Positions 7,712 to 14,749 of a DNA stretch of 21,631 nucleotides are shown piece after piece. The notes under the pieces were generated by a model. It had not been told where the DNA came from, made no database searches, and saw only the letters and a program-made list of their open reading frames with translations. The first letter of the stretch is position 1; each line of letters starts with the position of its first letter. The position numbers were made by a program, and so were the translations under genes. The stretch is from a virus. The stretch lies in the IMG/VR virus record IMGVR_UViG_3300042893_001924, positions 1-21,631 of that record; one strand, 5' to 3'.

Positions 7712-8002
7712 ATGCCAGCAGTACAACGAGTAGGTGATGCAGACGGTGCAGGAGGAGTAGCCAGTGGTGGCGTTGGTTCAGTGCGAGTCAACGGTCGAGC
7801 AGTAATTGTTGATGGCAACTCTGTAAGTGCTCATCCTTGTTGCGGTCAAAGAGGATGCCCGCCTATTCATTGTAGTGCTGTCACAGCTGGCGGATCAGGC
7901 TCAGTTCGAGCTGGTGGTATTCCTGTAGTTTACACAGGTGCCGGTGATACTTGTGGCCATGCTAGAGCTGGCGGCTCAGGTGATGTTAGGGTGGCAGCAT
8001 AA
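7712..8002 (+). CDS. PAAR-domain tail spike tip protein
   Basis: 96 residues, a complete small PAAR protein. It has glycine-rich repeats of the form GGSGSVRAGG/ GGVGSVRVNG, PAAR-like VNGRAV and AGGIPV turns, and conserved His and Cys residues (SAHPCC, PPIHC, DTCGHA) suited to binding the single metal ion that stiffens the cone. In T4-like phages the equivalent (gp5.4) caps the central spike of the baseplate and is the first part of the virion to touch the outer membrane. The following large gene starts within its stop codon (TAATG), as expected for a tail-assembly pair. A type VI secretion origin is not supported, as no other such genes are present. Confidence 0.9.
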   Translation: MPAVQRVGDADGAGGVASGGVGSVRVNGRAVIVDGNSVSAHPCCGQRGCPPIHCSAVTAGGSGSVRAGGIPVVYTGAGDTCGHARAGGSGDVRVAA

Positions 8003-10029
8003 TGGCACAAGGAATTCTAACTCCGTTGCAATTAACAGCAGCCTCGGCCTTGTTGGCTAACACTGGCATTGATCCATTACCTACTGCATTGACCACTGCA
8101 ATTGCATCATTTAATGCTGCATCACCAATTCCAAATTTTCTCACCGCTGTGGCCAATTACACTGCCGCATCATTTGCTAACGCAACAACATTGACATCAT
8201 TGTTGACCATTGGCAACACAACCATTCCTGCGTTAGGCGACAGCATTCCTGCGACCTTTACCAATCTTACTCCTGTATCCACTGTGCCTGCAGGATTTGC
8301 GGGGTTAATACAACAAACTGGAAACAACTATCTTGGTAACAGCGATGTTGGTCGATTCTCACAAGGCTTCATGGCAGTACAAGGTTACATCAACACAACC
8401 AATCAGTTTATTAATTCTGCTGTCAATGCACAAACTTATCTTGGTCCTACATTTACCAATATGGATACGTTGGTTACCAACAGCGTTAGTGATGTGAATC
8501 CAGACTTTGGAAACTTTGCCACAGACTTGACCAATCAAGGTAACTTGACCAACTTGAATGATCTTCGAATGTATGGCACACCAGCTGGACTATTGCGTCA
8601 ATTGGCTGCCGAGGGCAACATGGTAGGCGGTGTGTTTGGACCTGTACAAACGCCATTGTTGGCTGCAGGATTGTCAACTAACAATATTCAGACTTTGTTG
8701 ACAGGTGCAGACACAGTGTCAGAAAACGAATATTTACGTTTACAACAGTTGGCCTATCAAGGTATGACCAATGTTACTGGCACAGACCTAGACCAAGTTT
8801 TGAGTATATTGGAAGTTACCACACCTAATATTACCAGTATGGCTGACTTGTTGGATCAAACCAAGACATTTCCCAACAGCTATACCACATTACAAACACC
8901 CAGTCCCGTGGGTCCAGTTCCGGTATACGGACCAGACGGCAGTGTAAACATGAACTTGGCCGACAATGTGTCAGCATATCTGGCAGCTCCTAATGGGTGT
9001 GAAGATTTAGGCAAAGTAATTCCTCCGGCACAAGCAGTAAGTAACAAGGCTGTGCAAGTGGCATTTGAACAAGTTACCAACGTAACCAATACCACATTGC
9101 CTGCGTTGGCTGCAACAGTCAACACCCTGCCAAGAACTCCTTGGAACATTAACACAACTTATTTGGCCAACGATCTAGTGGCCAATGCGCCAGCAGTAAA
9201 TGGCCTGGCACAGTTGAGCCCAGACACGGTTTTTTATCGTGCTCAGCAAGACGTACCAGTTGGAACAAGTATCAATGATACCAGCTATTGGTTGCCTACT
9301 ACCGCAGGATGTGGATTGAGCACTATGTCTGGATTGCCACTGATACAAGCACAAACATCAGCTATTGATTCTTCGGTAGCTTCGTATTTTTCCAATAATT
9401 TAGCAACTGGTTCAGGACCTGACGGAACCATTACCACTTGTGATGTGATCGGTACTGCTATTGACAGCGGCAATATTGCCGCACAACTGGCCATTGCTAC
9501 TTCGGCCATGGCCAATATTGTGACCCTAGACGCCAGTAACATTGCCAACATTAATTCAGCCTACCTAGCCATAGCTGGTGCAGCCAATGCCACAGTGGTA
9601 GTTGCCAACATAACCAGAGCTAACGGCAACATCACTAACATTTACAACAACGCCAACACTCAAGTCGTGTCCAATGTCGCAACATTAAACACAGCATGGT
9701 CCGCCATTGCCAATGTGCTCAGCACAGAAAAAACATACCAAACATCCGCTGGCATTGATTACACTAATCTTCAGTCAGGTGAAAAGGTCAGCACAATGAG
9801 CTTTGTGCAACAGTTGCCCATTTATGGTACTCAAACCAGTTCATGTGGTCCTGCTTACTTTCTTGAACAAGTGGCCAATACCAGCATCATTGGTGGCCAA
9901 GCCATAGTGGGTGCCTTGCGCGAAGGACAAAACAATCAAGTTTTGAATGCGGCAGGATTAGGGGTCAACACCACTCCTGCGGCACGGTTAGCAGTGACTC
10001 CTGTGCCTGCTGTGACTCCTGTGTACTAA
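8002..10029 (+). CDS. Large tail/baseplate-associated structural protein with carbohydrate-binding-like insert
   Basis: 675 residues, strongly enriched in Asn, Thr, Ala and Ser, with no signal peptide; this composition is typical of phage tail adhesion or fibre-associated proteins. Residues 1-370 carry hydrophobic, helix-prone A/T/N segments. Residues about 381-431 form a discrete module opening with PW381 and T-x-Y, followed by a Y-R-A-x(3)-V-P-x-G-T pattern and closing with Y-W430; this matches the W..t.Y...D.V...Y.A....P..t....W layout of chitin-binding CBM5/12-like repeats seen in many phage tail proteins. Residues about 490-600 show N-A-N-I/I-A-N heptad-like repeats suggesting a long helical or coiled region. 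The start lies in the PAAR stop, so it is probably a baseplate hub or spike partner. No direct T4 homologue is recognised. Confidence 0.8.
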   Translation: MAQGILTPLQLTAASALLANTGIDPLPTALTTAIASFNAASPIPNFLTAVANYTAASFANATTLTSLLTIGNTTIPALGDSIPATFTNLTPVSTVPAGFAGLIQQTGNNYLGNSDVGRFSQGFMAVQGYINTTNQFINSAVNAQTYLGPTFTNMDTLVTNSVSDVNPDFGNFATDLTNQGNLTNLNDLRMYGTPAGLLRQLAAEGNMVGGVFGPVQTPLLAAGLSTNNIQTLLTGADTVSENEYLRLQQLAYQGMTNVTGTDLDQVLSILEVTTPNITSMADLLDQTKTFPNSYTTLQTPSPVGPVPVYGPDGSVNMNLADNVSAYLAAPNGCEDLGKVIPPAQAVSNKAVQVAFEQVTNVTNTTLPALAATVNTLPRTPWNINTTYLANDLVANAPAVNGLAQLSPDTVFYRAQQDVPVGTSINDTSYWLPTTAGCGLSTMSGLPLIQAQTSAIDSSVASYFSNNLATGSGPDGTITTCDVIGTAIDSGNIAAQLAIATSAMANIVTLDASNIANINSAYLAIAGAANATVVVANITRANGNITNIYNNANTQVVSNVATLNTAWSAIANVLSTEKTYQTSAGIDYTNLQSGEKVSTMSFVQQLPIYGTQTSSCGPAYFLEQVANTSIIGGQAIVGALREGQNNQVLNAAGLGVNTTPAARLAVTPVPAVTPVY

Positions 10030-10043
10030 AGTATACATTTTCT
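10021..10043 (+). terminator. Weak hairpin terminator candidate after the tail gene
   Basis: GTGTAC (10021-10026), loop TAAA, GTATAC (10031-10036) form a 6-bp stem with one G-U pair, followed by ATTTTCT. It overlaps the tail gene stop codon. The stem is short and A/T-rich, so termination would be partial, but the placement directly before a new promoter is right. Confidence 0.35.
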
Positions 10044-10044
10044 C

Positions 10045-10085
10045 TGGTTGACCGATAAATGCCGTGTCTGCTATAATTAGGGCAT
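10045..10085 (+). promoter_or_regulatory. Extended -10 sigma70-type promoter, first copy (P1)
   Basis: TTGACC (10048-10053), an 18-base spacer ending TGC, then TATAAT (10072-10077): an extended -10 element (TGCTATAAT) plus a 5/6 -35 match. Predicted start is about 10083-10086, essentially on the ATG at 10084. The block 10045-10085 is nearly repeated at 10177-10216 (tggttgacc, then gccgt, then gctataatt and ggcat shared). Confidence 0.75.
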
Positions 10086-10212
10086 GTGGACCAAAATGCA
10101 ACGCCAAATACAAAAGTACTACTATCGTACTAATTTTACGGTAGTAGAACTCCTAGTGATTGTAGGGTTATTATTTTGGTTGACCAGAAAAGCCGTTTTT
10201 GCTATAATTTAG
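10084..10212 (+). CDS. Possible 42-residue leaderless membrane peptide with pilin-like N-terminal signature
   Basis: ATG 10084 opens a 42-codon frame ending TAG 10210-10212. A basic, Tyr-rich N-terminus (residues 1-17: M-W-T-K, QRQIQKYYYRTN) is followed by F18-T-V-V-E22-L-L-V-I-V-G-L-L-F-W-L, then TRKA. FTVVELLVIV matches the start of mature type IV pilins (Phe1, Glu5, hydrophobic helix), but the residue before Phe is Asn, not the Gly that prepilin peptidase needs. Seven bases separate the P1 TATAAT box from the ATG, so the mRNA would be leaderless; there is no ribosome site. The 3' end runs through the second promoter. An 11-bp stem (10119-10129 with 10137-10147, one G-U pair) lies inside. 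This could instead be an untranslated RNA or spacer. Confidence 0.35.
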   Translation: MWTKMQRQIQKYYYRTNFTVVELLVIVGLLFWLTRKAVFAII

Positions 10213-10216
10213 GCAT
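10177..10216 (+). promoter_or_regulatory. Extended -10 sigma70-type promoter, second copy (P2)
   Basis: TTGACC (10180-10185), a 17-base spacer, then TGC-TATAAT (10203-10208). The predicted start near 10214 gives a leader of about 25 bases containing the AAAGGAG ribosome site (10228-10234) of the gene at 10240. It is a near repeat of P1; spacing is more optimal here. Confidence 0.82.
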
Positions 10217-10239
10217 AGTAAGCAACAAAGGAGCCCCAA

Positions 10240-10524
10240 ATGACCCAGATGTCCAAGATCCAGCAAGTCAACTCTGCAATCATGTTTGGTGAGTTTTCAA
10301 ACACTGAACTTGACAGCATCCTCAGTGCAGTGCAATTTGCCAAGGCCAGCCTGCGTAAACACAATATCCGTCAGTTCGCCAAAGGTGACACTGTGAAGTT
10401 TCACAGCACCAAGCGTGGCATGACCATGTCGGGCACCGTGAGCAAAATTGCCATCAAGTATGTGACAGTGAGCACCCCGCAAGGCTTGTGGCGAGTGCCT
10501 GCTAACATGTTGGAGGCAGCATGA
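10240..10524 (+). CDS. Conserved small phage protein with SH3-like barrel region
   Basis: 94 residues, ATG preceded by AAAGGAG. An N-terminal helical half (about 1-45, FSNTELDSILSAVQFAKASL) is followed by a beta-rich half: RQFAKGDTVKF, TMSGTVSKIAIKYVTV, QGLWRVPANML. The second half fits a small KOW/SH3-type barrel, a fold common in nucleic-acid-binding and translation proteins. I recall closely similar proteins in T4-like cyanophages, with a conserved STKRG...V..W.RVPANML ending, but no function. It is the first gene after promoter P2. Its stop overlaps the next start (ATGA). Confidence 0.82.
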   Translation: MTQMSKIQQVNSAIMFGEFSNTELDSILSAVQFAKASLRKHNIRQFAKGDTVKFHSTKRGMTMSGTVSKIAIKYVTVSTPQGLWRVPANMLEAA

Positions 10525-10688
10525 CATTTCGACGCTGGTTAAATCAGCGTTGGTATGCTCACTGCCTTGAAATAGAAGAATGGACTGGCCGCATGCCGCC
10601 CTATCCAATGTCAGAATATTTTGCCAAATACAAATATTGGCTCAAACGAGAATACCGTCATCAACAAGGAGAAAACTATGGGTCTTGA
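10521..10688 (+). CDS. Small basic/aromatic protein, unknown
   Basis: 55 residues starting in an ATGA overlap with the previous gene and running 11 bases into the next. Composition is rich in Trp, Tyr and Arg (MTFRRWLNQRWY, then EEWTGRMPPYP, EYFAKYKYWLKREY). No membrane segment or known motif. The tight coupling on both sides and preserved frame argue that it is real; function is not recognised. Confidence 0.6.
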   Translation: MTFRRWLNQRWYAHCLEIEEWTGRMPPYPMSEYFAKYKYWLKREYRHQQGENYGS

Positions 10689-11091
10689 TATGTACGCCTA
10701 TGTGGCCACCCGTGAAGGTCAGCAACGCGAATACTACGACGGTGCTGAGTGGGACGAAACCACCAAAGATCTTGTGAACACAAAAGTGAACAAGCCGCGT
10801 GAGATTGCCTACTGGCGTAAGCATCCTAACCTGCATGGCTGGATGGAACGGCTGGCAGAACAAAAAAAATTAAGCTATGACAGCTTCAACGGCATTGAAA
10901 TGGAACTCACCGCTGAGGACTTGGACGAACTTGAACGAGCAGTCACACACCGTCAACTGCCGGCCACATCAGGTTTCTTCTTTGGCAACAATTCGGACCA
11001 GCACTACTATGACAGTGACTTGGCGTTCGTCAAAGCCGCTAGAACAGAGATGTTCATGGGTTTGAAAGTGTTTTATAACTCGTCATGGTAA
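10678..11091 (+). CDS. Conserved 'MGLDMY' family protein, unknown function
   Basis: 137 residues from ATG 10678, with AAGGAG (10665-10670) well placed; a TTG at 10621 is rejected. The opening MGLDMYAYVATREGQ and the block IAYWRKHPNLHGWMERL are recognisable from a family found in phages and bacteria whose members begin MGLDMY and contain YWRKHpnlhgWm. The C-terminal part has TSGFFFGNNSD and a Y-Y-D-S-D-L stretch. It is probably soluble and acidic. No function is established to my knowledge; some databases give such proteins misleading enzyme names. Confidence 0.8.
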   Translation: MGLDMYAYVATREGQQREYYDGAEWDETTKDLVNTKVNKPREIAYWRKHPNLHGWMERLAEQKKLSYDSFNGIEMELTAEDLDELERAVTHRQLPATSGFFFGNNSDQHYYDSDLAFVKAARTEMFMGLKVFYNSSW

Positions 11092-11103
11092 GGCGTTAAG
11101 TAT

Positions 11104-12477
11104 ATGAATGAAACTGATTACAGCCACTCAAGGTTTGATGCCATAATGGCCGCAGGATGGATCCGCGACCTCGAAAGTTCAGACAGTCGCATTCACAAAG
11201 AAAAAGTAATTGAAAAAGCTCTTATGGCTGCTCGGCTGGGCAGTGCCGATGCACAGTGTTTCTTGTTCAACTGCTATCAAGCCTACAATCCTTTCTATGT
11301 GTTTGGTATCCGCCAGGTGCCAGAAACTACAGGACTGACTGGTCGTGACAATCCTTGGACACAGTTCTGGGCCATGTTAGAATCCCTGCGCACCAGATCG
11401 GTCACAGGCAATCGTGCTAGAGAAGCAGTTGAGCAAATGAGCCAGCAGTTTGACTCGGAAGAGTGGAACATGTTAGCCCGCCGTGTGTTGATCAAGGACC
11501 TGCGGTGTGGTATCTCTGAGAAGACCATCAACAAAGTTGTGGGCCGGACAGAGTACAAAATTCCCATATTCTCATGTCAGCTGGCACAAGACTCAACAGA
11601 TCATCCCAAGAAAATGAAAGGCATCAAACGTTTGGAGTGCAAGTTGGATGGGGTGCGTGTGCTGGCAGTGGTCAGTGGGTCCACGGTCACATTGTACAGC
11701 CGCAATGGCAAAGAGTTTGAGAACTTTCCGCAGATTGCTCAAGCCATACAAGACAATCGCAAGGCATTGGCCGTACCAAACCACACCAGCTATAGTTATG
11801 TGCTGGATGGCGAGATTGTGGGCGAGAGTTTCCAGAAATTGATGAAACAAGCACATCGCAAATCAGATGCTGTCACAGACGGCATGGTGTATCACGTGTT
11901 TGATATTATACCGCTGGACAGTTTTATCGAAGGCCACTACAACGCACAACAACACAAACGCATTGAAATGTTGGAACGTGTACGTGCCAAATTGCCTGCG
12001 GATGGTCCCTTGCAGATCATGAACGGTCTGGATGTAGATCTGGACACAGCCGAAGGGCATGATATCATGCAACGCTATGCCGAAGCTGCCGTAGAAGGTG
12101 GCTTTGAAGGCATCATGATCAAGAGCCTGGATGCACCTTATCAGTGCAAACGCTCAGACTCGTGGATGAAATGGAAACCTACCATTAGTGTTGATTTGAA
12201 CATTGTGGGTTTTGAAGAAGGAACTGGTAGGAACGAAAACCGGTTGGGTGCTATAATCTGTGAAGGAGATGACAATGACCGTAGAATTCGCGTTAATGTT
12301 GGCAGTGGCTTTAGTGATACTGTTCGTGATGAGTATTGGGCCAGTAGGGATCAGTTGCTTGGTCACTTGGTTGAAGTCCAAGCGGACGCAGTTACCCAAA
12401 ACCAAGACGGAACCTACTCACTCCGATTCCCCCGGTTCTTGAGGTTCCGTGACTTTGAAGCAGGCAATAAAGTATGA
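11104..12477 (+). CDS. ATP-dependent DNA ligase (T4 gp30-like)
   Basis: 457 residues. It seals nicks in duplex DNA through an enzyme-AMP intermediate, as in phage replication and repair. An N-terminal helical DNA-binding domain (about 1-160, including LIKDLRCGISEKTINKV) is followed by the nucleotidyltransferase domain: motif I ECKLDGVRV with the AMP-accepting Lys180, motif Ia near SRNGKEFENF, motif III VLDGEIVG with Glu237, motif IV EGIMIKS, motif V WMKWKPT. The C-terminal OB fold begins near VDLNIVGFEEGTGR and includes IRVNVGSGF. Length is close to T4 gp30 (487). It overlaps the next gene by 4 bases. A second reading frame with its own ribosome site lies inside the 3' part (12275-12442). Confidence 0.96.
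   Translation: MNETDYSHSRFDAIMAAGWIRDLESSDSRIHKEKVIEKALMAARLGSADAQCFLFNCYQAYNPFYVFGIRQVPETTGLTGRDNPWTQFWAMLESLRTRSVTGNRAREAVEQMSQQFDSEEWNMLARRVLIKDLRCGISEKTINKVVGRTEYKIPIFSCQLAQDSTDHPKKMKGIKRLECKLDGVRVLAVVSGSTVTLYSRNGKEFENFPQIAQAIQDNRKALAVPNHTSYSYVLDGEIVGESFQKLMKQAHRKSDAVTDGMVYHVFDIIPLDSFIEGHYNAQQHKRIEMLERVRAKLPADGPLQIMNGLDVDLDTAEGHDIMQRYAEAAVEGGFEGIMIKSLDAPYQCKRSDSWMKWKPTISVDLNIVGFEEGTGRNENRLGAIICEGDDNDRRIRVNVGSGFSDTVRDEYWASRDQLLGHLVEVQADAVTQNQDGTYSLRFPRFLRFRDFEAGNKV
12275..12442 (+). CDS. Possible embedded out-of-frame membrane peptide inside the ligase gene
   Basis: 55 codons in a different frame from ligase. AAGGAG (12263-12268) sits exactly 6 bases before ATG 12275, stronger than the site of most genes here, and an extended -10 box TGCTATAAT (12249-12257) lies just upstream, as in the two promoters near 10 kb, though without a clear -35. 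The peptide starts MTVEFALMLAVALVILFVMS, a good membrane span, continues IGPVGISCLVTWL, and ends with a basic then polar tail (KSKRTQLPK onward). Size and layout recall small holin- or antiholin-like peptides, but out-of-frame hydrophobic stretches also arise by chance. Low confidence. Confidence 0.25.
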   Translation: MTVEFALMLAVALVILFVMSIGPVGISCLVTWLKSKRTQLPKTKTEPTHSDSPGS

Positions 12478-12884
12478 AAATTGGATTGAGCTATAGTCGA
12501 TGTGTTCGAGACATTGTGCAAGGTCGCGTGGACATAGACAATGTGTTGGTGCTAATCTCTCGCACAGACTTTGACCCGCATGACGACAAGCAGTGGGCGG
12601 ATATCTGGTTTGGCTATCGCTACGGATTAAATCCTGAGTGGTGGGATTGCAGGGATCAGGATGAGGGTCACTATCGACAAGTTAGTATCGAACTTTGGGA
12701 AACTGGCCGGTTTCATCAGCCACGCAAGTTTGGAACTCGTCCTGCTCGCCGTTCTGAGATTTGGCTGGAAGCAGTGTTGCCGGACAGTGAACTTGAATCT
12801 CGCCCGGCAGTGAAAGATGCCTGGGACAAATTCCAAATGGTCGCTGGATTGACCAATGTCAAACTGGATCGAACTTATTCGTAA
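12474..12884 (+). CDS. Conserved phage protein downstream of ligase, unknown function
   Basis: 136 residues starting in an ATGA overlap with ligase. The opening MKIGLSYSRCVRDIVQGRVD and the DFDPHDDKQWADIW block are, as far as I recall, conserved in T4-like cyanophages as a hypothetical protein. Acidic and Trp-rich middle (WGYR-like YRYGLNPEWWDC), R-rich PRKFGTRPARRS, and C-terminal PAVKDAWDKFQMVAGL. No transmembrane segment, signal peptide or catalytic motif recognised. Interestingly the ending (pAVrDAyeqFq.v..L) resembles that of the protein at 14256, suggesting a shared C-terminal module. Confidence 0.8.
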   Translation: MKIGLSYSRCVRDIVQGRVDIDNVLVLISRTDFDPHDDKQWADIWFGYRYGLNPEWWDCRDQDEGHYRQVSIELWETGRFHQPRKFGTRPARRSEIWLEAVLPDSELESRPAVKDAWDKFQMVAGLTNVKLDRTYS

Positions 12885-12903
12885 TTTAACTTAGGAGATT
12901 CCC

Positions 12904-14259
12904 ATGTGGAAACTTGTAATCCCTGCACTAGCAGTGGCTCTAACAGGATGTGGTGGAGGCAGTGGCAGTGGCAGTTCCGGCAATAGCACGCCAGCCACTT
13001 CTATACTTGTGGCAGCTGGCACAATATCAACTGTCAGTAACTTTATACCTAGTCTAGCTGCCGGCAATTTTGACAATACTGGTGATAGCTATGTTATAGT
13101 CAGTGGTTGGTTAGCCAACAGCTCACCAACATCTACAGTTAAAATTTATCGATTGTCTGGCACTGGCCCGAGGCCTCAATGGGGCACAGGCACAATTACA
13201 GATGCCACTGCTGATGTGTTAGGCAGTGAGTTTGCTTGGTCAGTTAATTATCCGCAAGTAGCCGACTTCAATCGAGACGGCATTGATGACATTTTTTTTC
13301 CGGGATTTACTGACGGTCCTAACTTGTCCCAAAATAATGCATCAGTGGTTTTTTTAAGCAGAGCCGGACAAAGCCATAAACGAGTGGACTTGGCTGGGCT
13401 TACTTGGAATCACGGAACCACTGTGCTGGACGCCAATCAAGATGGTTGGTTGGATGTGATCAACAGCAATGGTGAAATGTGGATAAACACACAGGCAGAT
13501 GGATTTACCTATCGAGCTAAAGATACTTTTCGCACTATCAAACATCCTCTTGCTGGTGCCGGAGTGTGTGCAGGAGACTTAGATGGATCTGGTGACACAC
13601 AAGTGGTGCTAACTGACCAAACAGGACTTCAAGCCAGTCAATTGATCTACAAGTTAAACGCCAATATGGAGCCTATCTATCAGGGTGCATTGCCAGTGCC
13701 GTATTTTGACAAAAATAATACTGATGCCACAGTGAATCGAAGTCATGATGTAAGCTGTCAGATTGTGGATGTGAATGGCGACGGACGGCAGGATGTTGTG
13801 GTGATCAGTTATCTTCATGACAATACAGTGACCAGAACAATTGGTGCTCAAAGCATGGTTCAAATCTACTACAATCTTGGTGGTTATGTGTTTAGTGATG
13901 CAACAGACGTCAGCATGTCAGGATATAACCAAGGTGCCGTGGCTAGTTATACTCCTAAAATTGTAGACTTCAATGGTGATGGGCATGCAGACATTTGGTT
14001 GATGAATACCAACCGTGCAGAAAGCGGCAATCAAGTTTGGCTAAATGATGGCACAGGAAAATTCAAACAAAGCCGCAAGCAAGACTTCAACACCCTGACC
14101 AGCCTACATGCTGTGTTAAACAGTGTAGAATCCAATACTAGTGGTATCATGTTGCCAGTGCAGATTAACGACAAATGGAATTTTATTATAGCCACAGTGT
14201 CTGGAATTAAGAACACAGTATACGTGGCGTATGCTAGAACACAATGGAGTTTTCAATGA
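12904..14259 (+). CDS. Phage-encoded lipoprotein with FG-GAP/VCBS-type calcium-binding repeats
   Basis: 451 residues, ATG with AGGAG (12892-12896). A signal peptide (about 1-15, MWKLVIPALAVA) ends in lipobox LTGC with the acylated Cys16, followed by a Gly/Ser linker (17-28). Gly at +2 favours sorting to the outer membrane. The body has five calcium-loop repeats of D-x-N-x-D-G type: DFNRDGIDD (121), DANQDGWLD (176), DLDGSGDTQ (225), DVNGDGRQD (289), DFNGDGHAD (355), spaced about 50-65 residues, fitting an integrin-like beta-propeller. Phages rarely encode lipoproteins; known ones (T5 Llp) block receptor proteins after infection. Superinfection exclusion or cell-surface adhesion are the best guesses. 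It sits among small conserved phage genes, with ATGA overlap to the next. Confidence 0.88.
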   Translation: MWKLVIPALAVALTGCGGGSGSGSSGNSTPATSILVAAGTISTVSNFIPSLAAGNFDNTGDSYVIVSGWLANSSPTSTVKIYRLSGTGPRPQWGTGTITDATADVLGSEFAWSVNYPQVADFNRDGIDDIFFPGFTDGPNLSQNNASVVFLSRAGQSHKRVDLAGLTWNHGTTVLDANQDGWLDVINSNGEMWINTQADGFTYRAKDTFRTIKHPLAGAGVCAGDLDGSGDTQVVLTDQTGLQASQLIYKLNANMEPIYQGALPVPYFDKNNTDATVNRSHDVSCQIVDVNGDGRQDVVVISYLHDNTVTRTIGAQSMVQIYYNLGGYVFSDATDVSMSGYNQGAVASYTPKIVDFNGDGHADIWLMNTNRAESGNQVWLNDGTGKFKQSRKQDFNTLTSLHAVLNSVESNTSGIMLPVQINDKWNFIIATVSGIKNTVYVAYARTQWSFQ

Positions 14260-14717
14260 AAAAGATTTATTACGAAAAAAAGGGACGCAGGTATGTGCCT
14301 GTGAGTGAGTACGACAGTGAATACTTGGACAGTTTTTCTAAAGGCACACACATTGTGATGTGCTACCCGGGTGGACAAAGCCGCCGGTACAATATTGATC
14401 CCAACTACGCCGCAATGATTGCGGCTGGACGTTTAGCCGAAGATGGCATCTGCGAAGCCATGCGCAAAGCCAGCGAGATGCGGCCACAGCGTACACCTAT
14501 TACTCCTGGACAAAAGAAAGCCTGGGAAAAATTGGCAAAAGAGTTTGGTGATGGCCTGGCCGCACTGACCATGGGCAGTGCTCGAGATCATGCCGAAGCA
14601 GGTGTCAACGCCATGCAACTAGAAGCAGATAAATTGATGACTCATCCTGCTGTGCGTGATGCATACGAACAGTTTCAAACTGTGTGCAATCTTGTCAAAC
14701 AAAAACAAAACACTTGA
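14256..14717 (+). CDS. Conserved phage protein, unknown function
   Basis: 153 residues from ATG 14256, which overlaps the lipoprotein stop (ATGA) and has GGAG at 14246-14249; ATG 14244 would add four residues. Begins MKKIYYEKKGRRYVPVSEYDSEY, then GTHIVMCYPGGQSRRYNIDP and AAMIAAGRLAEDGI, a central TPGQKKAWEKLAKEFGD, and ends HPAVRDAYEQFQTVCNLVKQ. I recall homologous hypotheticals in T4-like cyanophages with the same YVPVSEYDS and SRRYNIDP blocks. Helical C-terminal half; no membrane span. The C-terminal P-A-V-R/K-D-A-x-x-x-F-Q pattern is shared with the gene at 12474. Confidence 0.82.
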   Translation: MKKIYYEKKGRRYVPVSEYDSEYLDSFSKGTHIVMCYPGGQSRRYNIDPNYAAMIAAGRLAEDGICEAMRKASEMRPQRTPITPGQKKAWEKLAKEFGDGLAALTMGSARDHAEAGVNAMQLEADKLMTHPAVRDAYEQFQTVCNLVKQKQNT

Positions 14718-14742
14718 CAGCCACCTCGAGTGTTGTTATAAT
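14714..14742 (+). promoter_or_regulatory. Consensus sigma70-type promoter
   Basis: TTGACA (14714-14719), 17-base spacer, TATAAT (14737-14742): a perfect match to both consensus boxes. It overlaps the stop of the upstream gene. Predicted start is near 14749. This is the best promoter in the window and probably drives the genes from 14776 through clpX and beyond. Confidence 0.88.
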
Positions 14743-14749
14743 TACTGTG

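Noticed and set aside
7712-10029. Type VI secretion or polymorphic toxin locus
   Set aside because: PAAR and large protein lie in a T4-like phage context with no VgrG, toxin or immunity gene.
10297-10608. 103-codon minus-strand open frame
   Set aside because: Opposite to a conserved phage gene with a strong promoter and ribosome site; no recognisable motif.
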